A DNA stretch of 64,000 bases from Duganella sp. OV510 (GCF_900100205.1 NZ_FNEQ01000001.1:124001-188000); one strand, 5' to 3'. Positions 1 through 10,086 are shown, counted from the first letter of the stretch. Made by a program: numbers and translations. Notes: generated from the sequence alone by a model not told the origin.

Positions 1-268
1 ACCAGCCGCCTTCAACCTTGCTGCCCATGTGCAGGAAGTACTTCATGTGGACCACTACCTGCACCGCTGCGAAGGCCAGAATGACGATGGCGGTGGTGCT
101 CGAATGGTCGAACACCTTGGCCATCACCAGCCAGAACGGAATCGCAGTCAGGATGACCGACAGGATGAAGCCGATGGCGTAGTCCTTCAGGCTGCCGTGG
201 TTGCCATCATCGTCATGGCCGTGATGGTCGTGGTGATCGTGCTCAGCATGGTTATGTGGTGCGCTCAT
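1..268 (-). CDS. cyoD: Cytochrome bo3 ubiquinol oxidase subunit IV (partial, C-terminus off window)
   Basis: Small membrane subunit of the proton-pumping cytochrome bo3 quinol oxidase. It supports assembly of subunit I in the inner membrane. Only the first 89 residues lie in the window. After a charged head come two hydrophobic segments (about residues 30-50 and 57-78), as in CyoD. Its ATG overlaps the cyoC stop in an ATGA junction, so it is the fourth gene of a cyoABCD operon. The head is unusual in carrying nine His within the first 24 residues (positions 5, 7, 10, 12, 13, 15, 16, 18, 24) interleaved with Asp, richer than the short His/Ser head of the E. coli protein. The identification rests on position and on the F-W-L-V-M type first membrane segment. 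Confidence 0.93.
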   Translation of the reverse strand, partial: MSAPHNHAEHDHHDHHGHDDDGNHGSLKDYAIGFILSVILTAIPFWLVMAKVFDHSSTTAIVILAFAAVQVVVHMKYFLHMGSKVEGGW

Positions 269-894
269 GGCAGAACTCCCATCAGGTAGACAAAGGTAAA
301 TACGCCAATCCAGATCACGTCCAGGAAGTGCCAGAACATCGACAGGCACGCCATGCGACGCTTGTTTTCAGGCGTCAGGCCGTGTTTCTTCAACTGGAAC
401 ACCAGCGTGATCAGCCAGATGGTACCGAAGGTCACGTGCAGACCGTGGGTGCCGACCAGGGCAAAGAACGCGCTCAGGAAGGCGCTGCGCTGCGGACCGG
501 CACCTTCGTGGATCAGGTGCAGGAACTCGTACATTTCCAGGTACAGGAACGCCAGGCCGAATACGCCGGTGATCAGCAGCCAGCCGATGGTCGCCTTCAG
601 GTTCTTGCGCTGGGTGGCGATCATGGCGAAGCCATAGGTGATCGACGACAGCAGCAGGAAGCCGGTGTTGATGGCGACCAGCGACAGGTCGAACAGTTCC
701 GCGCCCGACGGGCCGCCCGCATAGCTGCGGCCCAGGACTGCGTAAGTCGCGAACAGGCCGGCGAACAGCAGGCAATCGCTCATCAGGTAGATCCAGAAGC
801 CCAGCAGCGTGCCATTTTCCGGATGGTGTTCACGCACGTAGTAACGCGCGCTTGGGTCGGCGCTCATGGCGCCATTAGCGGTAATTTCAGACAT
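265..894 (-). CDS. cyoC: Cytochrome bo3 ubiquinol oxidase subunit III
   Basis: Subunit III of the cytochrome bo3 quinol oxidase, a COX3-family inner-membrane protein. It is 209 residues long (E. coli about 204) with five predicted membrane helices. The N-terminal part contains the family feature [12 protein letters not shown] (from about residue 23), followed by helix 1; the C-terminal end reads [18 protein letters not shown], typical of COX3/CyoC. The start overlaps the end of cyoB by 8 nt, and the stop overlaps the cyoD start. The gene is therefore translated in a tightly coupled operon with its partners. Confidence 0.97.
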   Translation of the reverse strand: MSEITANGAMSADPSARYYVREHHPENGTLLGFWIYLMSDCLLFAGLFATYAVLGRSYAGGPSGAELFDLSLVAINTGFLLLSSITYGFAMIATQRKNLKATIGWLLITGVFGLAFLYLEMYEFLHLIHEGAGPQRSAFLSAFFALVGTHGLHVTFGTIWLITLVFQLKKHGLTPENKRRMACLSMFWHFLDVIWIGVFTFVYLMGVLP

Positions 895-2893
895 GGCTTT
901 CCAGCAAACGAGTATGCGCTTCTTCGGTACGATTTACTTCATCAGCTTTGATGTAGAAATCGCGCTTGTAGTTAAAGGTGTGGACGATGATCGCGCCAAT
1001 CATGACCGCGAACGCCAGGGCTGCCGGAATCCACATCTGCCATACCATGGCGAAGCCGAAGGCGAACGACAGGGCCGAGATGATGAAGCCAGCGCCGGTG
1101 TTCTTCGGCATGTGGATGTCAACGAAGCCTTTCAGCGGACGCTGGTAATGGTTGGCTTTCATGTCAGCCCAGCTGTCGCTGTCGTGTACCACCGGGGTGA
1201 ACGCGAAGTTGTAGTCTGGTGGCGGCGACGAAGTAGCCCACTCCAGCGTGCGGCCTTCCCATGGATCGCCGGTGACGTCGCGCAGTTTCTCGCGGTCTTT
1301 CCAGCTCAGGAAGATCTGCAGGATGAAGGCGCCGATACCGCCAGCGATAATCACGGCGCCAATGGCGGCGACCACGAAGTAGATCTGCAGCGATGGATCA
1401 TCGAAGTGGTTCATGCGGCGGGTGACGCCCATGAAGCCCATGATGTACAGCGGCGTGAAGGCAACCCAGAAGCCCACCAGCCAGCACCAGAACGATACCT
1501 TGCCCCAGAACTCGTTCAGCTTGTAGCCGAAGGCTTTCGGGAACCAGTAGTTGATACCGGCGAACAGACCAAACACCACGCCACCGATAATCACGTTGTG
1601 GAAGTGGGCGATCAGGAACAGCGAGTTGTGCAGCACGAAGTCGGCTGGAGGAACGGCCAGCATCACGCCGGTCATACCGCCGATAACGAAGGTCAGCATG
1701 AAGCCCACGGTCCACATCATCGGCACGGTGAAGCGGATGCGGCCTTTGTACATGGTGAACAGCCAGTTGAAGATCTTCGCGCCGGTCGGGATCGAGATAA
1801 TCATCGTGGTGATGCCGAAGAACGAGTTGACACTCGCGCCCGAGCCCATGGTGAAGAAGTGGTGCAGCCATACCAGGTAGGACAGCACGGTAATCACGAC
1901 GGTGGCATACACCATCGAGGTGTAGCCGAACAGACGCTTGCCCGAGAAGGTCGAGACGATTTCCGAGAACACGCCGAACACTGGCAGGATCAGGATATAC
2001 ACCTCTGGGTGGCCCCAGATCCAGATCAGGTTGACGTACAGCATCGGGTTACCACCCAGTTCGGTGGTGAAGAAGTTGAAGCCGGCGATACGGTCCAGCG
2101 ACAGCAGTGCCAGCGTGATGGTCAGGATCGGGAAGGTCGCGACGATCAGCGCATTGGTGCACAGCGCGGTCCAGGTGAACACTGGCATCTTCATCATCGA
2201 CATGCCAGGCGCGCGCATCTTGACGATGGTGGCGATCAGGTTGACACCGGATAGCGTGGTACCCACACCCGCCACCTGTAGCGACCAGATGTAGTAATCG
2301 ACACCGACATCCGGCGAAGCCTCGATACCCGACAGTGGCGGGAACGCCAGCCAGCCGGTCTTGCCGAATTCGCCGACGAACAGCGACACCATGGTCAGCA
2401 TGGCGCCGAAGGTGGTCATCCAGAACGAGAAGTTGTTCAGGAACGGGAACGAGACGTCACGTGCGCCGATTTGCAGCGGCACCACGTAGTTCATCAGGCC
2501 GGTTACCAGCGGCATGGCGACGAAGAAAATCATGATCGTGCCGTGGGCGGTGAACACCTGGTCGTAGTGGTGCGGCGGCAGGAAGCCGGCGTTGTCGCCA
2601 AAGGCGATCGCCTGCTGTGCACGCATCATCAGCGCGTCGGCAAAGCCGCGCAGCAGCATGATGATGCCCAGTATCATGTACATGATACCGATTTTCTTGT
2701 GGTCGATGGAGGTGATCCAGTCGCGCCACAGCGGGCCCCACAGGCGGAATTTAAACATGACGGCCAGCAGCGCGAGGCCACCGATTGCCACCATGGCGAA
2801 AGTGCCGATCAGGATAGGCTCGTGATATGGAATTGCTTCCAGCGACAGCCGTCCGAAGATCAGATTGGTCAGGTTCAGATCAGACATGGTCAT
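887..2893 (-). CDS. cyoB: Cytochrome bo3 ubiquinol oxidase subunit I
   Basis: Catalytic heme-copper subunit that oxidises ubiquinol, reduces O2 to water and pumps protons. It has 668 residues (E. coli 663). All metal-ligand motifs are visible: FTAHGTIM for the low-spin heme His, WGHPEVYIL for the CuB His with the cross-linked Tyr, LHHFFTMG for the paired CuB His, and IAHFHNV for the two heme His. The start chosen is the ATG at 2893, which overlaps the cyoA stop as ATGA; a second in-frame ATG (2887) begins MSDLNLTN and is equally possible. It is the second gene of the cyo operon. Confidence 0.98.
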   Translation of the reverse strand: MTMSDLNLTNLIFGRLSLEAIPYHEPILIGTFAMVAIGGLALLAVMFKFRLWGPLWRDWITSIDHKKIGIMYMILGIIMLLRGFADALMMRAQQAIAFGDNAGFLPPHHYDQVFTAHGTIMIFFVAMPLVTGLMNYVVPLQIGARDVSFPFLNNFSFWMTTFGAMLTMVSLFVGEFGKTGWLAFPPLSGIEASPDVGVDYYIWSLQVAGVGTTLSGVNLIATIVKMRAPGMSMMKMPVFTWTALCTNALIVATFPILTITLALLSLDRIAGFNFFTTELGGNPMLYVNLIWIWGHPEVYILILPVFGVFSEIVSTFSGKRLFGYTSMVYATVVITVLSYLVWLHHFFTMGSGASVNSFFGITTMIISIPTGAKIFNWLFTMYKGRIRFTVPMMWTVGFMLTFVIGGMTGVMLAVPPADFVLHNSLFLIAHFHNVIIGGVVFGLFAGINYWFPKAFGYKLNEFWGKVSFWCWLVGFWVAFTPLYIMGFMGVTRRMNHFDDPSLQIYFVVAAIGAVIIAGGIGAFILQIFLSWKDREKLRDVTGDPWEGRTLEWATSSPPPDYNFAFTPVVHDSDSWADMKANHYQRPLKGFVDIHMPKNTGAGFIISALSFAFGFAMVWQMWIPAALAFAVMIGAIIVHTFNYKRDFYIKADEVNRTEEAHTRLLESHV

Positions 2894-3891
2894 TCTTTAC
2901 GGGTAGGTTGAGCAGTTGCGGCGACTTCGGTCGGCTCGCACACCTCGTCTTTCGGCAGCTTCTGCGTGGCCACGGCAGCCTTGATGCGGTTGGCATCCTG
3001 GTGCATCTGGACATTCATGCAGACTTTGCCGTCAGCGACGCAACGGTTCAGGATGCGGCTGTACAGGTCAGCATCGACAGTACCGAAGTGCATGATCGGG
3101 TGCTTGATGGTCGGCTTGTCCAGCGCCAGGAATTCAGCGCGGTCCAGCTTGGCGGTCGAGGCCTTGGTCTTCGCAACCCAGGCGTCGAAGTCACCCTGCG
3201 ACACGCCGTGGTACTTGAAGCGCATCTGCGAGAAGCCGGCGCCGCTGTAGTTGGCCGAGAAGCCGTCGTACACGCCCACCTTGTTCATCACCGCATTCAG
3301 CTGCGTTTCCATGCTTGGCATCGTGTACACCATGCCGGCCAGCGCAGGAATGTAGAACGCATTCATCACGGTAGTCGACGTCATGTGGAAGCGCACCGGC
3401 ACGTCGATCGGCGTGACCAGTTCGTTGACGGTGGCAATACCTTGCTCTGGATAAATAAACATCCATTTCCAGTCCATCGACACCACTTGCACTTCCAGCG
3501 GCTTGACGTGCGGCGCCAGCGGACGATTTTCATCGATGCGGCTCAGCGGACGGTAAGGATCGAGCAAGTGGGTGTAAATCCACGTGATCAGGCCCAGCAC
3601 GATGATGATCAGCAGCGGCGCGCCCCAGATCAGCAGTTCGAGCTTGGTAGAGTGGTCCCAGTCTGGCTTGTATTCGGCAGCGGTATTTGACTTTCTATAG
3701 CGCCAAGCGAACAGACAGATCAAGAACATGACAGGTACGATGATCAACAGCATCAGCAAAGTTGACACAACAACAAGGTGTGCCTGCTGCGCTGCGATAT
3801 CCCCGGACGGATTCAGCACGACCGTATCGCAGCCAGCGAGCCACAATAACGGTGCGAGGAGCAATCCACGACGAACGATAGGAGGAATCAT
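2890..3891 (-). CDS. cyoA: Cytochrome bo3 ubiquinol oxidase subunit II (lipoprotein)
   Basis: Subunit II of the bo3 quinol oxidase, a membrane-anchored periplasmic cupredoxin-fold subunit of the class that lacks the CuA site. From the ATG at 3891 the protein is 333 residues. It begins with a lipoprotein signal peptide ending in the lipobox L-A-G-C (Cys21), followed by two membrane helices and the periplasmic domain with the conserved [19 protein letters not shown] segment. An in-frame ATG at 3924 would add 11 residues; neither start has a strong Shine-Dalgarno. This is the first gene of the operon. The region upstream (to 4023) is shared with a divergent MFS gene and should hold the cyo promoter. 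Confidence 0.95.
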   Translation of the reverse strand: MIPPIVRRGLLLAPLLWLAGCDTVVLNPSGDIAAQQAHLVVVSTLLMLLIIVPVMFLICLFAWRYRKSNTAAEYKPDWDHSTKLELLIWGAPLLIIIVLGLITWIYTHLLDPYRPLSRIDENRPLAPHVKPLEVQVVSMDWKWMFIYPEQGIATVNELVTPIDVPVRFHMTSTTVMNAFYIPALAGMVYTMPSMETQLNAVMNKVGVYDGFSANYSGAGFSQMRFKYHGVSQGDFDAWVAKTKASTAKLDRAEFLALDKPTIKHPIMHFGTVDADLYSRILNRCVADGKVCMNVQMHQDANRIKAAVATQKLPKDEVCEPTEVAATAQPTRKE

Positions 3892-4023
3892 GCGGTAATT
3901 TAGATTACAGATTGTTGGGATCATGCTACTGTACTCACGACGGACTGTTCTTGCCATTGGACACTTTGTCCTACCCGCCTGGACATCCCCGTGATAACAA
4001 TTACTTAACACGAGACAGAGACT
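3892..4023. promoter_or_regulatory. Divergent promoter region between cyoA and the MFS gene
   Basis: This 132-bp interval separates two divergently transcribed genes, so it must carry both promoters. It contains a perfect dyad, GGACA-CTT-TGTCC, at 3959-3971, which is a possible operator. No convincing -35/-10 pair was identified by eye. Confidence 0.45.
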
Positions 4024-5388
4024 ATGGCTAATACGACTTCTATCAATGACGTCCAGGCCGTTCAGGCCGGAGTCCACGAACATCACCATCAAACGAGCCC
4101 AGGCGCACGCAGCATCAATGCCAGGGATGGGCACATCTCTCCCGGAGAAATCGCAATCGGTGTGGTCATCGGTCGCGCCTCCGAGTATTTCGACTTCTTT
4201 GTCTACGCGATCGCATCAGCGCTGGTGTTCCCGTCGGTGTTCTTCCCCTACGACAGCAGGCTTGACGGCACACTATACGCCTTTGCGATTTTTGCGCTTG
4301 CGTTTATTGCGCGGCCGATTGGAACTGTCGCATTTATGGCAATCCAGCATCGCTTCACGCGTGAAACCAAGCTCACCCTGGCCTTGATGATTATGGGCGT
4401 TTCCACCGCCGGCATCGCCTTCCTTCCGGACTATGCCAGTTTGGGGACCACCTCCATCGTGTTGCTGGCCCTGCTGCGCGTTGGACAAGGGATTGCCCAG
4501 GGTGGTTCCTGGGACGGCCTGCCGTCGCTGCTGGCGCTGAATGCGCCCGAGCACAAGCGCGGCTGGTACGCGATGCTGGGCCAGCTGGGCGCGCCGATCG
4601 GCTTCGTCATCGCGGCCGGCCTGTTCTCTTACATGTTGGCCACGCTCAGCTCGCTGGACTTCCTGGAATGGGGCTGGCGCTTCCCCTTCTATGTGGCCTT
4701 CGCCATCAACGTGGTGGCGCTGTTCGCCCGCCTGCGGCTGGTGACCACGCATGAATACTCGCACCTGCTGGACGAGCACCAGCTGGATCCGGTGCCGGTC
4801 GGCGAACTGATGAGCTCGCAAACCCGCAACGTCATCATCGGCGCGCTGGCAGCGCTGGCCAGCTACGCGCTGTTCCACCTGGTGACGGTGTTCCCGCTGT
4901 CGTGGATCACGCTGACCTCGCAACGCTCGCTGGCAGGCTTCCTGCAAGTGCAGATCGTCGGCGTGGTGCTGATGGCGATTGCCATCATCATCTCCGGCTA
5001 CCTGGCGGACCGCGTCGGCCGCCGCCGCACGCTGGGCACGCTGGCCACGCTGATCGGCATCTTCAGCCTGTTCGTGCCCTTCCTCATCGGCAGCGGCGAA
5101 ACCGGCCAGGACGCCTTCATCCTGATCGGCTTCTCGCTGCTGGGCCTGTCGTACGGTCAGGCCGCCGGCGCCGTCACTGCGCAGTTCCCGCAACGCTTCC
5201 GCTACACCGGCGCGGCGCTGACCAGCGATTTCGCTTGGCTGATCGGCGCCGGCTTCGCACCGCTGGTGGCGCTGGGGCTGTCGTCGCACTTCGGCCTGGC
5301 CTATGCCGGCGTCTACCTGCTGTCCGGCGCGGTCGCCTCGCTGGCGGCGCTGAGCATCAATCGCGCGTGGAACATCCGCGATAACTAA
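4024..5388 (+). CDS. MFS transporter (metabolite:proton symporter type)
   Basis: A 454-residue major facilitator superfamily transporter with about 12 membrane helices. The inter-helix signature is visible as GYLADRVGRRRT in the second half (near residue 320). A hydrophilic N-terminal tail of about 40 residues includes a small His cluster (HEHHHQ). The sequence resembles the metabolite:H+ symporter branch (sugar/organic-acid carriers of the ShiA/ProP type); the substrate cannot be told. It is transcribed away from the cyo operon, and a strong GC-rich hairpin follows the stop codon. Confidence 0.85.
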   Translation: MANTTSINDVQAVQAGVHEHHHQTSPGARSINARDGHISPGEIAIGVVIGRASEYFDFFVYAIASALVFPSVFFPYDSRLDGTLYAFAIFALAFIARPIGTVAFMAIQHRFTRETKLTLALMIMGVSTAGIAFLPDYASLGTTSIVLLALLRVGQGIAQGGSWDGLPSLLALNAPEHKRGWYAMLGQLGAPIGFVIAAGLFSYMLATLSSLDFLEWGWRFPFYVAFAINVVALFARLRLVTTHEYSHLLDEHQLDPVPVGELMSSQTRNVIIGALAALASYALFHLVTVFPLSWITLTSQRSLAGFLQVQIVGVVLMAIAIIISGYLADRVGRRRTLGTLATLIGIFSLFVPFLIGSGETGQDAFILIGFSLLGLSYGQAAGAVTAQFPQRFRYTGAALTSDFAWLIGAGFAPLVALGLSSHFGLAYAGVYLLSGAVASLAALSINRAWNIRDN

Positions 5389-5401
5389 ACTGCTGCAAAC
5401 A

Positions 5402-5424
5402 CCCGGCCGCCTCATGCGGCCGGG
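5402..5424 (+). terminator. GC-rich hairpin downstream of the MFS gene
   Basis: The arms CCCGGCCGC and GCGGCCGGG pair perfectly over 9 bp around a CTCAT loop, 13 nt after the MFS stop codon. There is no T-run after it, so it is a transcript-end or stabilising hairpin rather than a textbook intrinsic terminator. Confidence 0.6.
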
Positions 5425-5515
5425 CGCCCTCCTCCTGCGCACGTTATCGCTGCGCAATAGTCGACCTCCCCGCTAGAATCAAGTCACATTCTTCGAACTT
5501 TTTGCGAGGTGTGGC

Positions 5516-7312
5516 ATGGCGACAACAGTAGGCGACTTCATTCTCAAAAGGCTTTCCGCATGGGGTGTGACCCGCATTTATGGTTACCCAGGAGATGGTA
5601 TTAATGGGGTAGTCGGGGCCTTCGGACATGCCGATACCGGCATCGAATTTGTGCAGGTGCGTCATGAAGAACTGGCCGCTTTCATGGCTTGCGCCCACGC
5701 CAAGTTTAGTGGCCAGCCGGGCGTCTGCCTGGCCACCTCCGGCCCGGGTGCCATCCACCTGCTGAACGGCCTGTACGACGCCAAGGCAGATCACCAGCCG
5801 GTGGTGGCCATCGTGGGCCAGCAGAGCCGCATGGCGCTTGGCGGCGATTACCAGCAGGAAGTCGACCTGATGGCGCTGTTCAAGGATGTCGCCCACGAAT
5901 TCGTGCAGATGGCCACCACGCCCGAGCAGGTACGGCACCTGATCGACCGCGCCATGCGCATCGCCATCGAGCGCCGCACCGTCACCTGCGTGATCCTGCC
6001 CAACGATGTGCAGGAAATGAAAGCGGTCGAAACGCCGCCGCGCGAACACGGCACCATCCACAGCGGCATCGGCTATACCGGGCATGCGGTGGCGCCGCGC
6101 CATGAAGACCTGCAACGCGCAGCGGCCGTGCTCAACGCCGGCAAGAAGGTCGCCATCCTGGCTGGCGCTGGCGCATTGCACGCCACCGACCAGCTGATTG
6201 CGGTGGCCGACAAGCTGGGCGCCGGCATCGCCAAGGCGCTGCTGGGCAAGGCCGCCGTGCCGGATACCCTGCCCTATGTCACCGGTTCGATCGGCCTGCT
6301 CGGCACCAAGGCGAGCTGGGACCTGATGAACGAATGCGACACGCTGCTGATGGTCGGCTCGGCCTTCCCCTATTCCGAATTCCTGCCGAAGGAAGGCAAG
6401 GCGCGCGGCGTGCAGATCGATATCGACGGACGCAAGCTGAATCTGCGCTATCCGATGGAAGTCTGCCTCACCGGCGACAGCGCCGCCACGCTGGAAGCGC
6501 TGCTGCCGTTGCTGGAGCAGCAGACCGACACCAGCTGGCGCCATCGCATCGAAAGCAGCGTCGCCGACTGGTGGCGGGTGCTGGAGGCGCGCGCCATGAA
6601 CGAGGCCAGTCCGATCAATCCGCAGCGGGTGTTCTGGGAACTGTCGCCGCGCCTGCCGGACGACGTGATACTGACCTGCGATTCCGGCTCCTGCGCCGGC
6701 TGGTACGCGCGCGATCTGAAACTCCGGCGCGGCATGACCGCCTCGCTGTCCGGCGGCCTGGCCTCGATGGGCTGCGCGCTGCCCTACGCGCTGGCGGCCA
6801 AGTGCGTGCATCCGCAACGGCCGGTGGTCGCCTTGCTTGGCGATGGCGCCATGCAGATGATCGGGATTAATTCGCTGATCACCATCGCCGCGCGCTGGCG
6901 CGAATGGAGCAATCCGCACATGGTCATCATGGTGCTCAACAACGGCGACCTGAATATGGTCACCTGGGAGCAACGCATCACCGAGGGCGACGCCAAGCTG
7001 CCCGCCTCGCAGGATCTGCCGCACTTCCCGTATGCCGCCTATGCAGAGCTATTGGGCCTACGCGGCATCCGTGTCGACGATCCGTCGAAAGTGGCTGCCG
7101 CCTGGGACGAGGCGCTGTCCTCGCCAGTGCCGGTATTGCTGGAAATGGTCACCGATCCCGACGTGCCGCCGCTGCCGCCGCACGTCTCGGCCAAGCAGGC
7201 GGCCCACTACGTCCGTGCCATGCTGCGCGGCGACCAGGAAGCGGCAGGTGTCATCACCGCCACCATCAAGGAAGTGTGGGACGGCCTGTTCCCCGGCAAA
7301 GGCAAAGCCTGA
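5516..7312 (+). CDS. Thiamine-pyrophosphate enzyme, pyruvate-oxidase-like
   Basis: A 598-residue enzyme of the acetolactate synthase/pyruvate oxidase family. The N-terminal PYR domain has YGYPGDGINGV (about 22-32) and the cofactor-activating Glu in the RHEE motif (Glu51). A central TPP-fold domain follows. The C-terminal PP domain has the GDGAMQ...NNGDLN metal-binding motif, starting near residue 442. Its overall shape resembles PoxB and B. subtilis YdaP (oxidative decarboxylation of pyruvate), although no acetolactate-synthase partner subunit is nearby. The start is the ATG at 5516, preceded by GCGAGGTG. The PPK2 gene follows after 79 nt. The reaction is inferred from family only. Confidence 0.85.
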   Translation: MATTVGDFILKRLSAWGVTRIYGYPGDGINGVVGAFGHADTGIEFVQVRHEELAAFMACAHAKFSGQPGVCLATSGPGAIHLLNGLYDAKADHQPVVAIVGQQSRMALGGDYQQEVDLMALFKDVAHEFVQMATTPEQVRHLIDRAMRIAIERRTVTCVILPNDVQEMKAVETPPREHGTIHSGIGYTGHAVAPRHEDLQRAAAVLNAGKKVAILAGAGALHATDQLIAVADKLGAGIAKALLGKAAVPDTLPYVTGSIGLLGTKASWDLMNECDTLLMVGSAFPYSEFLPKEGKARGVQIDIDGRKLNLRYPMEVCLTGDSAATLEALLPLLEQQTDTSWRHRIESSVADWWRVLEARAMNEASPINPQRVFWELSPRLPDDVILTCDSGSCAGWYARDLKLRRGMTASLSGGLASMGCALPYALAAKCVHPQRPVVALLGDGAMQMIGINSLITIAARWREWSNPHMVIMVLNNGDLNMVTWEQRITEGDAKLPASQDLPHFPYAAYAELLGLRGIRVDDPSKVAAAWDEALSSPVPVLLEMVTDPDVPPLPPHVSAKQAAHYVRAMLRGDQEAAGVITATIKEVWDGLFPGKGKA

Positions 7313-7391
7313 TGGTTGCCGGGTGCTACGGTCATCACAGCGTCATAATTGCCGCATATCCTGCTCCTCACCTGAAAATGAGGAGTATTGC

Positions 7392-8312
7392 GTGAACTTG
7401 AACGAGCACGATCTACTGGACCGCGTGAGCCGCGAACTGACCGACAGCTACGACGAAGAACTGGAAATGGAACTGGAAGACCGCGAAATCGACCCGGTCA
7501 CCCGCCAGGTCGTCGAGCGTGAACGCAGTGCCGAGGCCAAGGAAGAGCGCCGCCTCTACTTCCGCGAGCTGTTCCGCCTTCAGGCGGAGCTGGTCAAGTT
7601 GCAGGACTGGGTGGTGCATACCGGCCACAAGGTCGTCATCATTTTCGAGGGCCGCGACGCCGCCGGCAAGGGTGGCGTCATCAAGCGCATCGTGCAGCGC
7701 CTGAATCCGCGCGTCTGCCGCGTGGCCGCGCTGCCCGCGCCGAACAACCGCGAACGCACGCAGTGGTACTTCCAGCGCTATGTGTCCCACCTGCCGGCCG
7801 CCGGCGAAATCGTGCTGTTTGACCGCAGCTGGTACAACCGCGCCGGTGTCGAACGCGTGATGGGCTTCTGCACTGACGACCAATACGAGGAATTCTTCCA
7901 GACCGTGCCAGAGTTCGAACGCATGCTGGCGCGTTCCGGCATTCAGGTCATCAAATACTGGTTCTCGATCTCCGACGAAGAGCAGAACGCCCGCTTCCTG
8001 GGCCGCATCCACGATCCGCTGAAGCAGTGGAAACTCAGCCCGATGGACCTGGAATCGCGCCGCCGCTGGGAGGAATACACCCGCGCCAAGGAAGTCATGC
8101 TGGAGCGCACCCACATTCCGGAAGCACCATGGTGGGTGGTGCAAGGCGTCGACAAGAAAAAGGCGCGCCTGAACTGCATCTATCACCTGCTGACGCAAAT
8201 GCCATACGAAGAAATCCAGCACCCGGCCATCGAACTGCCGGAGCGCGAGTACCACGACGACTACGTGCGCCGCCCGGTGCCAACCGAGATCATCGTCCCG
8301 GAAGTTTATTAA
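7392..8312 (+). CDS. ppk2: Polyphosphate kinase 2 (PPK2, class I type)
   Basis: PPK2-family kinase of 306 residues that transfers phosphate between inorganic polyphosphate and nucleoside diphosphates. Walker A is seen as GRDAAGKGG (87-95) and Walker B as FDRSWYNR (143-150). The lid region with DPLKQWKLSPMD and the C-terminal segment APWWVV are also conserved. The first 60 residues are acidic and helical, a common N-terminal extension in PPK2-I proteins. The start is a GTG at 7392 with a TGAGGAG ribosome site 6 nt upstream; the open frame extends further 5' but that part overlaps the TPP enzyme. Polyphosphate use ties it to energy or stress metabolism. Confidence 0.95.
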   Translation: MNLNEHDLLDRVSRELTDSYDEELEMELEDREIDPVTRQVVERERSAEAKEERRLYFRELFRLQAELVKLQDWVVHTGHKVVIIFEGRDAAGKGGVIKRIVQRLNPRVCRVAALPAPNNRERTQWYFQRYVSHLPAAGEIVLFDRSWYNRAGVERVMGFCTDDQYEEFFQTVPEFERMLARSGIQVIKYWFSISDEEQNARFLGRIHDPLKQWKLSPMDLESRRRWEEYTRAKEVMLERTHIPEAPWWVVQGVDKKKARLNCIYHLLTQMPYEEIQHPAIELPEREYHDDYVRRPVPTEIIVPEVY

Positions 8313-8370
8313 TTAGTAGATTACTGCTAAAGTGCCAATCTTGTCGGGTTAAGAACAGGATAGATACACC

Positions 8371-9066
8371 ATGAGCAGTAGCGACGAAAGCCTGAGCGGC
8401 GCGGTGATTTTGCCGGTCACCCGCGTCTTCAACCCGCAAAGTTTGGTCGCGCTGCTGCGGCGCCCTCGCGACTACTTCGCCAACGGTAGCGTGCTGCGGG
8501 ACCGGGCGGGCATCGTCATCGCCGCATTCCTGGCCGGTGTGGTCAATGCCATAGACCGGATCGACCAGAACATCGTCAAGGCCGACCTGCGTCCGCATAC
8601 CGGTAAAGGGATGGACTCGTTCACTTCCTGGGCGGTGTCATCATGGAGCAGCTATTGGTTCACTGTGCTGATCGTGGGCGCCATCAGCGGCACCATCACC
8701 TGGTATCTGCGTGGCTGGTGGTATCGCAAGCGCCTCGAATGGTCGGGCGCCGCAGAAGTAGCGCCGGATGATGCGCGCAGTATCGCCACCCTGCAAAACC
8801 TGGTCTGCGTACTGCCAGCATTGGCCTGGGCCGTCATACAAACTTTCATTTATCAGAATTATGTGGCCGCATGGGAAGCCAGTAACGCCGGCGGCATGCT
8901 GATACTGGTATTCTTGTATTGGTCTTGCTGGACCAGCTACTGCGCCGCTACCACCGTGTACGCGCTGAACAAAAACAAGGCGCGACTCTGGTTCCTGATT
9001 TTGCCGGCGGTGTTTTACTTCCTCATCATGGGCGTCTACACCACCTTGTTTGCGCTGCTGACCTGA
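8371..9066 (+). CDS. Yip1-family-like integral membrane protein
   Basis: A 231-residue membrane protein with a cytoplasmic N-terminal segment (about 1-45), then five hydrophobic segments. The RVFNPQSLVALLRRPRDYF opening and the spacing of helices match the bacterial Yip1/YIP1-domain family, whose function is unknown. It is rich in aromatic residues (Trp/Tyr) in the middle. It lies 58 nt after ppk2, and the next gene starts 13 nt after its stop, so it may be co-transcribed with both neighbours. Confidence 0.65.
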   Translation: MSSSDESLSGAVILPVTRVFNPQSLVALLRRPRDYFANGSVLRDRAGIVIAAFLAGVVNAIDRIDQNIVKADLRPHTGKGMDSFTSWAVSSWSSYWFTVLIVGAISGTITWYLRGWWYRKRLEWSGAAEVAPDDARSIATLQNLVCVLPALAWAVIQTFIYQNYVAAWEASNAGGMLILVFLYWSCWTSYCAATTVYALNKNKARLWFLILPAVFYFLIMGVYTTLFALLT

Positions 9067-9079
9067 TTGAAGGGACACC

Positions 9080-9457
9080 ATGAGCCTGGGCACCATCACT
9101 CCGATTCTGCGCTGCTTCGATGAAGCGAAGACGCGCGAGTTTTTTATCGACTTCCTCGGCTTCAAGGTCGACTGGGAGCACCGCTTTGAAGATGGCTTGC
9201 CGCTGTATATGCAGGTATCCAGGGATGGATGCGTGCTGCACCTGTCCGAGCACCATGGTGACTGCTCGCCGGGCGCCGCCATCCGCATCGCCACCAGCGA
9301 CGTCGACGCCTACCAGCAGGAGCTGATCGCCAAGCAGTACAAGAATGCCCGCCCCGGCGTGGAAGAAATGCCGTGGGGCGGGCGTGAGATGTCGATCAAA
9401 GACCCTTCCGGCAACCGGCTGGTGTTCTTCAACCGGGAGCCGGAAATCCCGGCCTGA
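9080..9457 (+). CDS. Glyoxalase/bleomycin-resistance-fold protein
   Basis: A 125-residue single-unit VOC (glyoxalase superfamily) protein. The beta-alpha-beta-beta-beta pattern is visible in ITPILRCFDEAKTREFFIDF, then the strands LPLYMQV and CVLHLSEHHGD, and the closing WGGREMSIKDPSGNRLVFF segment with the usual metal-side Glu/His region. Such proteins dimerise; members bind bleomycin-type drugs or act as lyases. The substrate is unknown. GAAGGGA lies 6-8 nt before the ATG. It ends 3 nt from the convergent DUF4126 gene. Confidence 0.85.
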   Translation: MSLGTITPILRCFDEAKTREFFIDFLGFKVDWEHRFEDGLPLYMQVSRDGCVLHLSEHHGDCSPGAAIRIATSDVDAYQQELIAKQYKNARPGVEEMPWGGREMSIKDPSGNRLVFFNREPEIPA

Positions 9458-9460
9458 CGC

Positions 9461-9934
9461 TTATTCGTCTTTCGAGCGCGTCGACAGCGCCACAATGGCC
9501 GCGCCGGCGGCGACGATCAGCACGTCTTCGATCAAGCCGCTCCTGGTCTGGCCGATGCGCGCCATCGCCTGCTTGCGGGCCGACAGCGTCAGATAGGCCA
9601 GCGGCACGGCGGTAGCCACTGCAGCAACAGCACCGGCCTGCTCCCTGCCTTTCGGCGCCAACGCCGCGCCGGCAATCCCTGCACTCATCACGCGCGCCAA
9701 CAGACCGAGGAACACCGTGCGGTCCGGCGCGGTCTTCATTTTGTCGCCGACCAGTTCGCCGGCGCCCATCGCCAGCGCACCATATTTGAACAGTGGACGG
9801 TCCAGCAGGAACACTTCGCCGGGCGTGCGCCGGTCGGCGAGGCGTGCGGTGGCGATGGTCGCCATCGGGGTCATCGAGCGGGCGCTGGCCACAGCGCCGA
9901 TCAGGACGGAAGAAAGTAGGCTGCGAATAGTCAT
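9461..9934 (-). CDS. DUF4126 family membrane protein
   Basis: A 157-residue protein with four or five small-residue-rich hydrophobic helices. It starts with a membrane segment containing ASARSMTPMA, then GALAMGAGELVGDK (about 53-66), both hallmarks of DUF4126 proteins. No biochemical role is established for the family. It is convergent with the glyoxalase-fold gene and divergent from the SDR gene. Confidence 0.75.
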   Translation of the reverse strand: MTIRSLLSSVLIGAVASARSMTPMATIATARLADRRTPGEVFLLDRPLFKYGALAMGAGELVGDKMKTAPDRTVFLGLLARVMSAGIAGAALAPKGREQAGAVAAVATAVPLAYLTLSARKQAMARIGQTRSGLIEDVLIVAAGAAIVALSTRSKDE

Positions 9935-10086
9935 GTTGCCAGCTCCGGTTTTTAGTTGGGTGTTACGCCACCTTAGGGGGGCTTTGCTCGATGGTCTGTA
10001 CGATGGATAACCCGTAAGGGTGCATTCGCGGCGGCCACATTTGGGCTAGGATGGTGTGGTCATCATCCCATCTTAAAGGACACCTC

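Noticed and set aside
866-2254. 462-codon plus-strand open frame antisense to cyoB
   Set aside because: It mirrors the conserved heme-copper helices and its product is an unstructured His/Asp/Gln-rich string.
5444-7024. 526-codon open frame antisense to the TPP enzyme
   Set aside because: The product is low-complexity and Arg/Gln/His rich with no domain, while the plus-strand gene has intact TPP motifs.
9959-10086. Small ACCC-GTAA-GGGT dyad between DUF4126 and SDR genes
   Set aside because: A 4-bp arm is too short to support an operator call.
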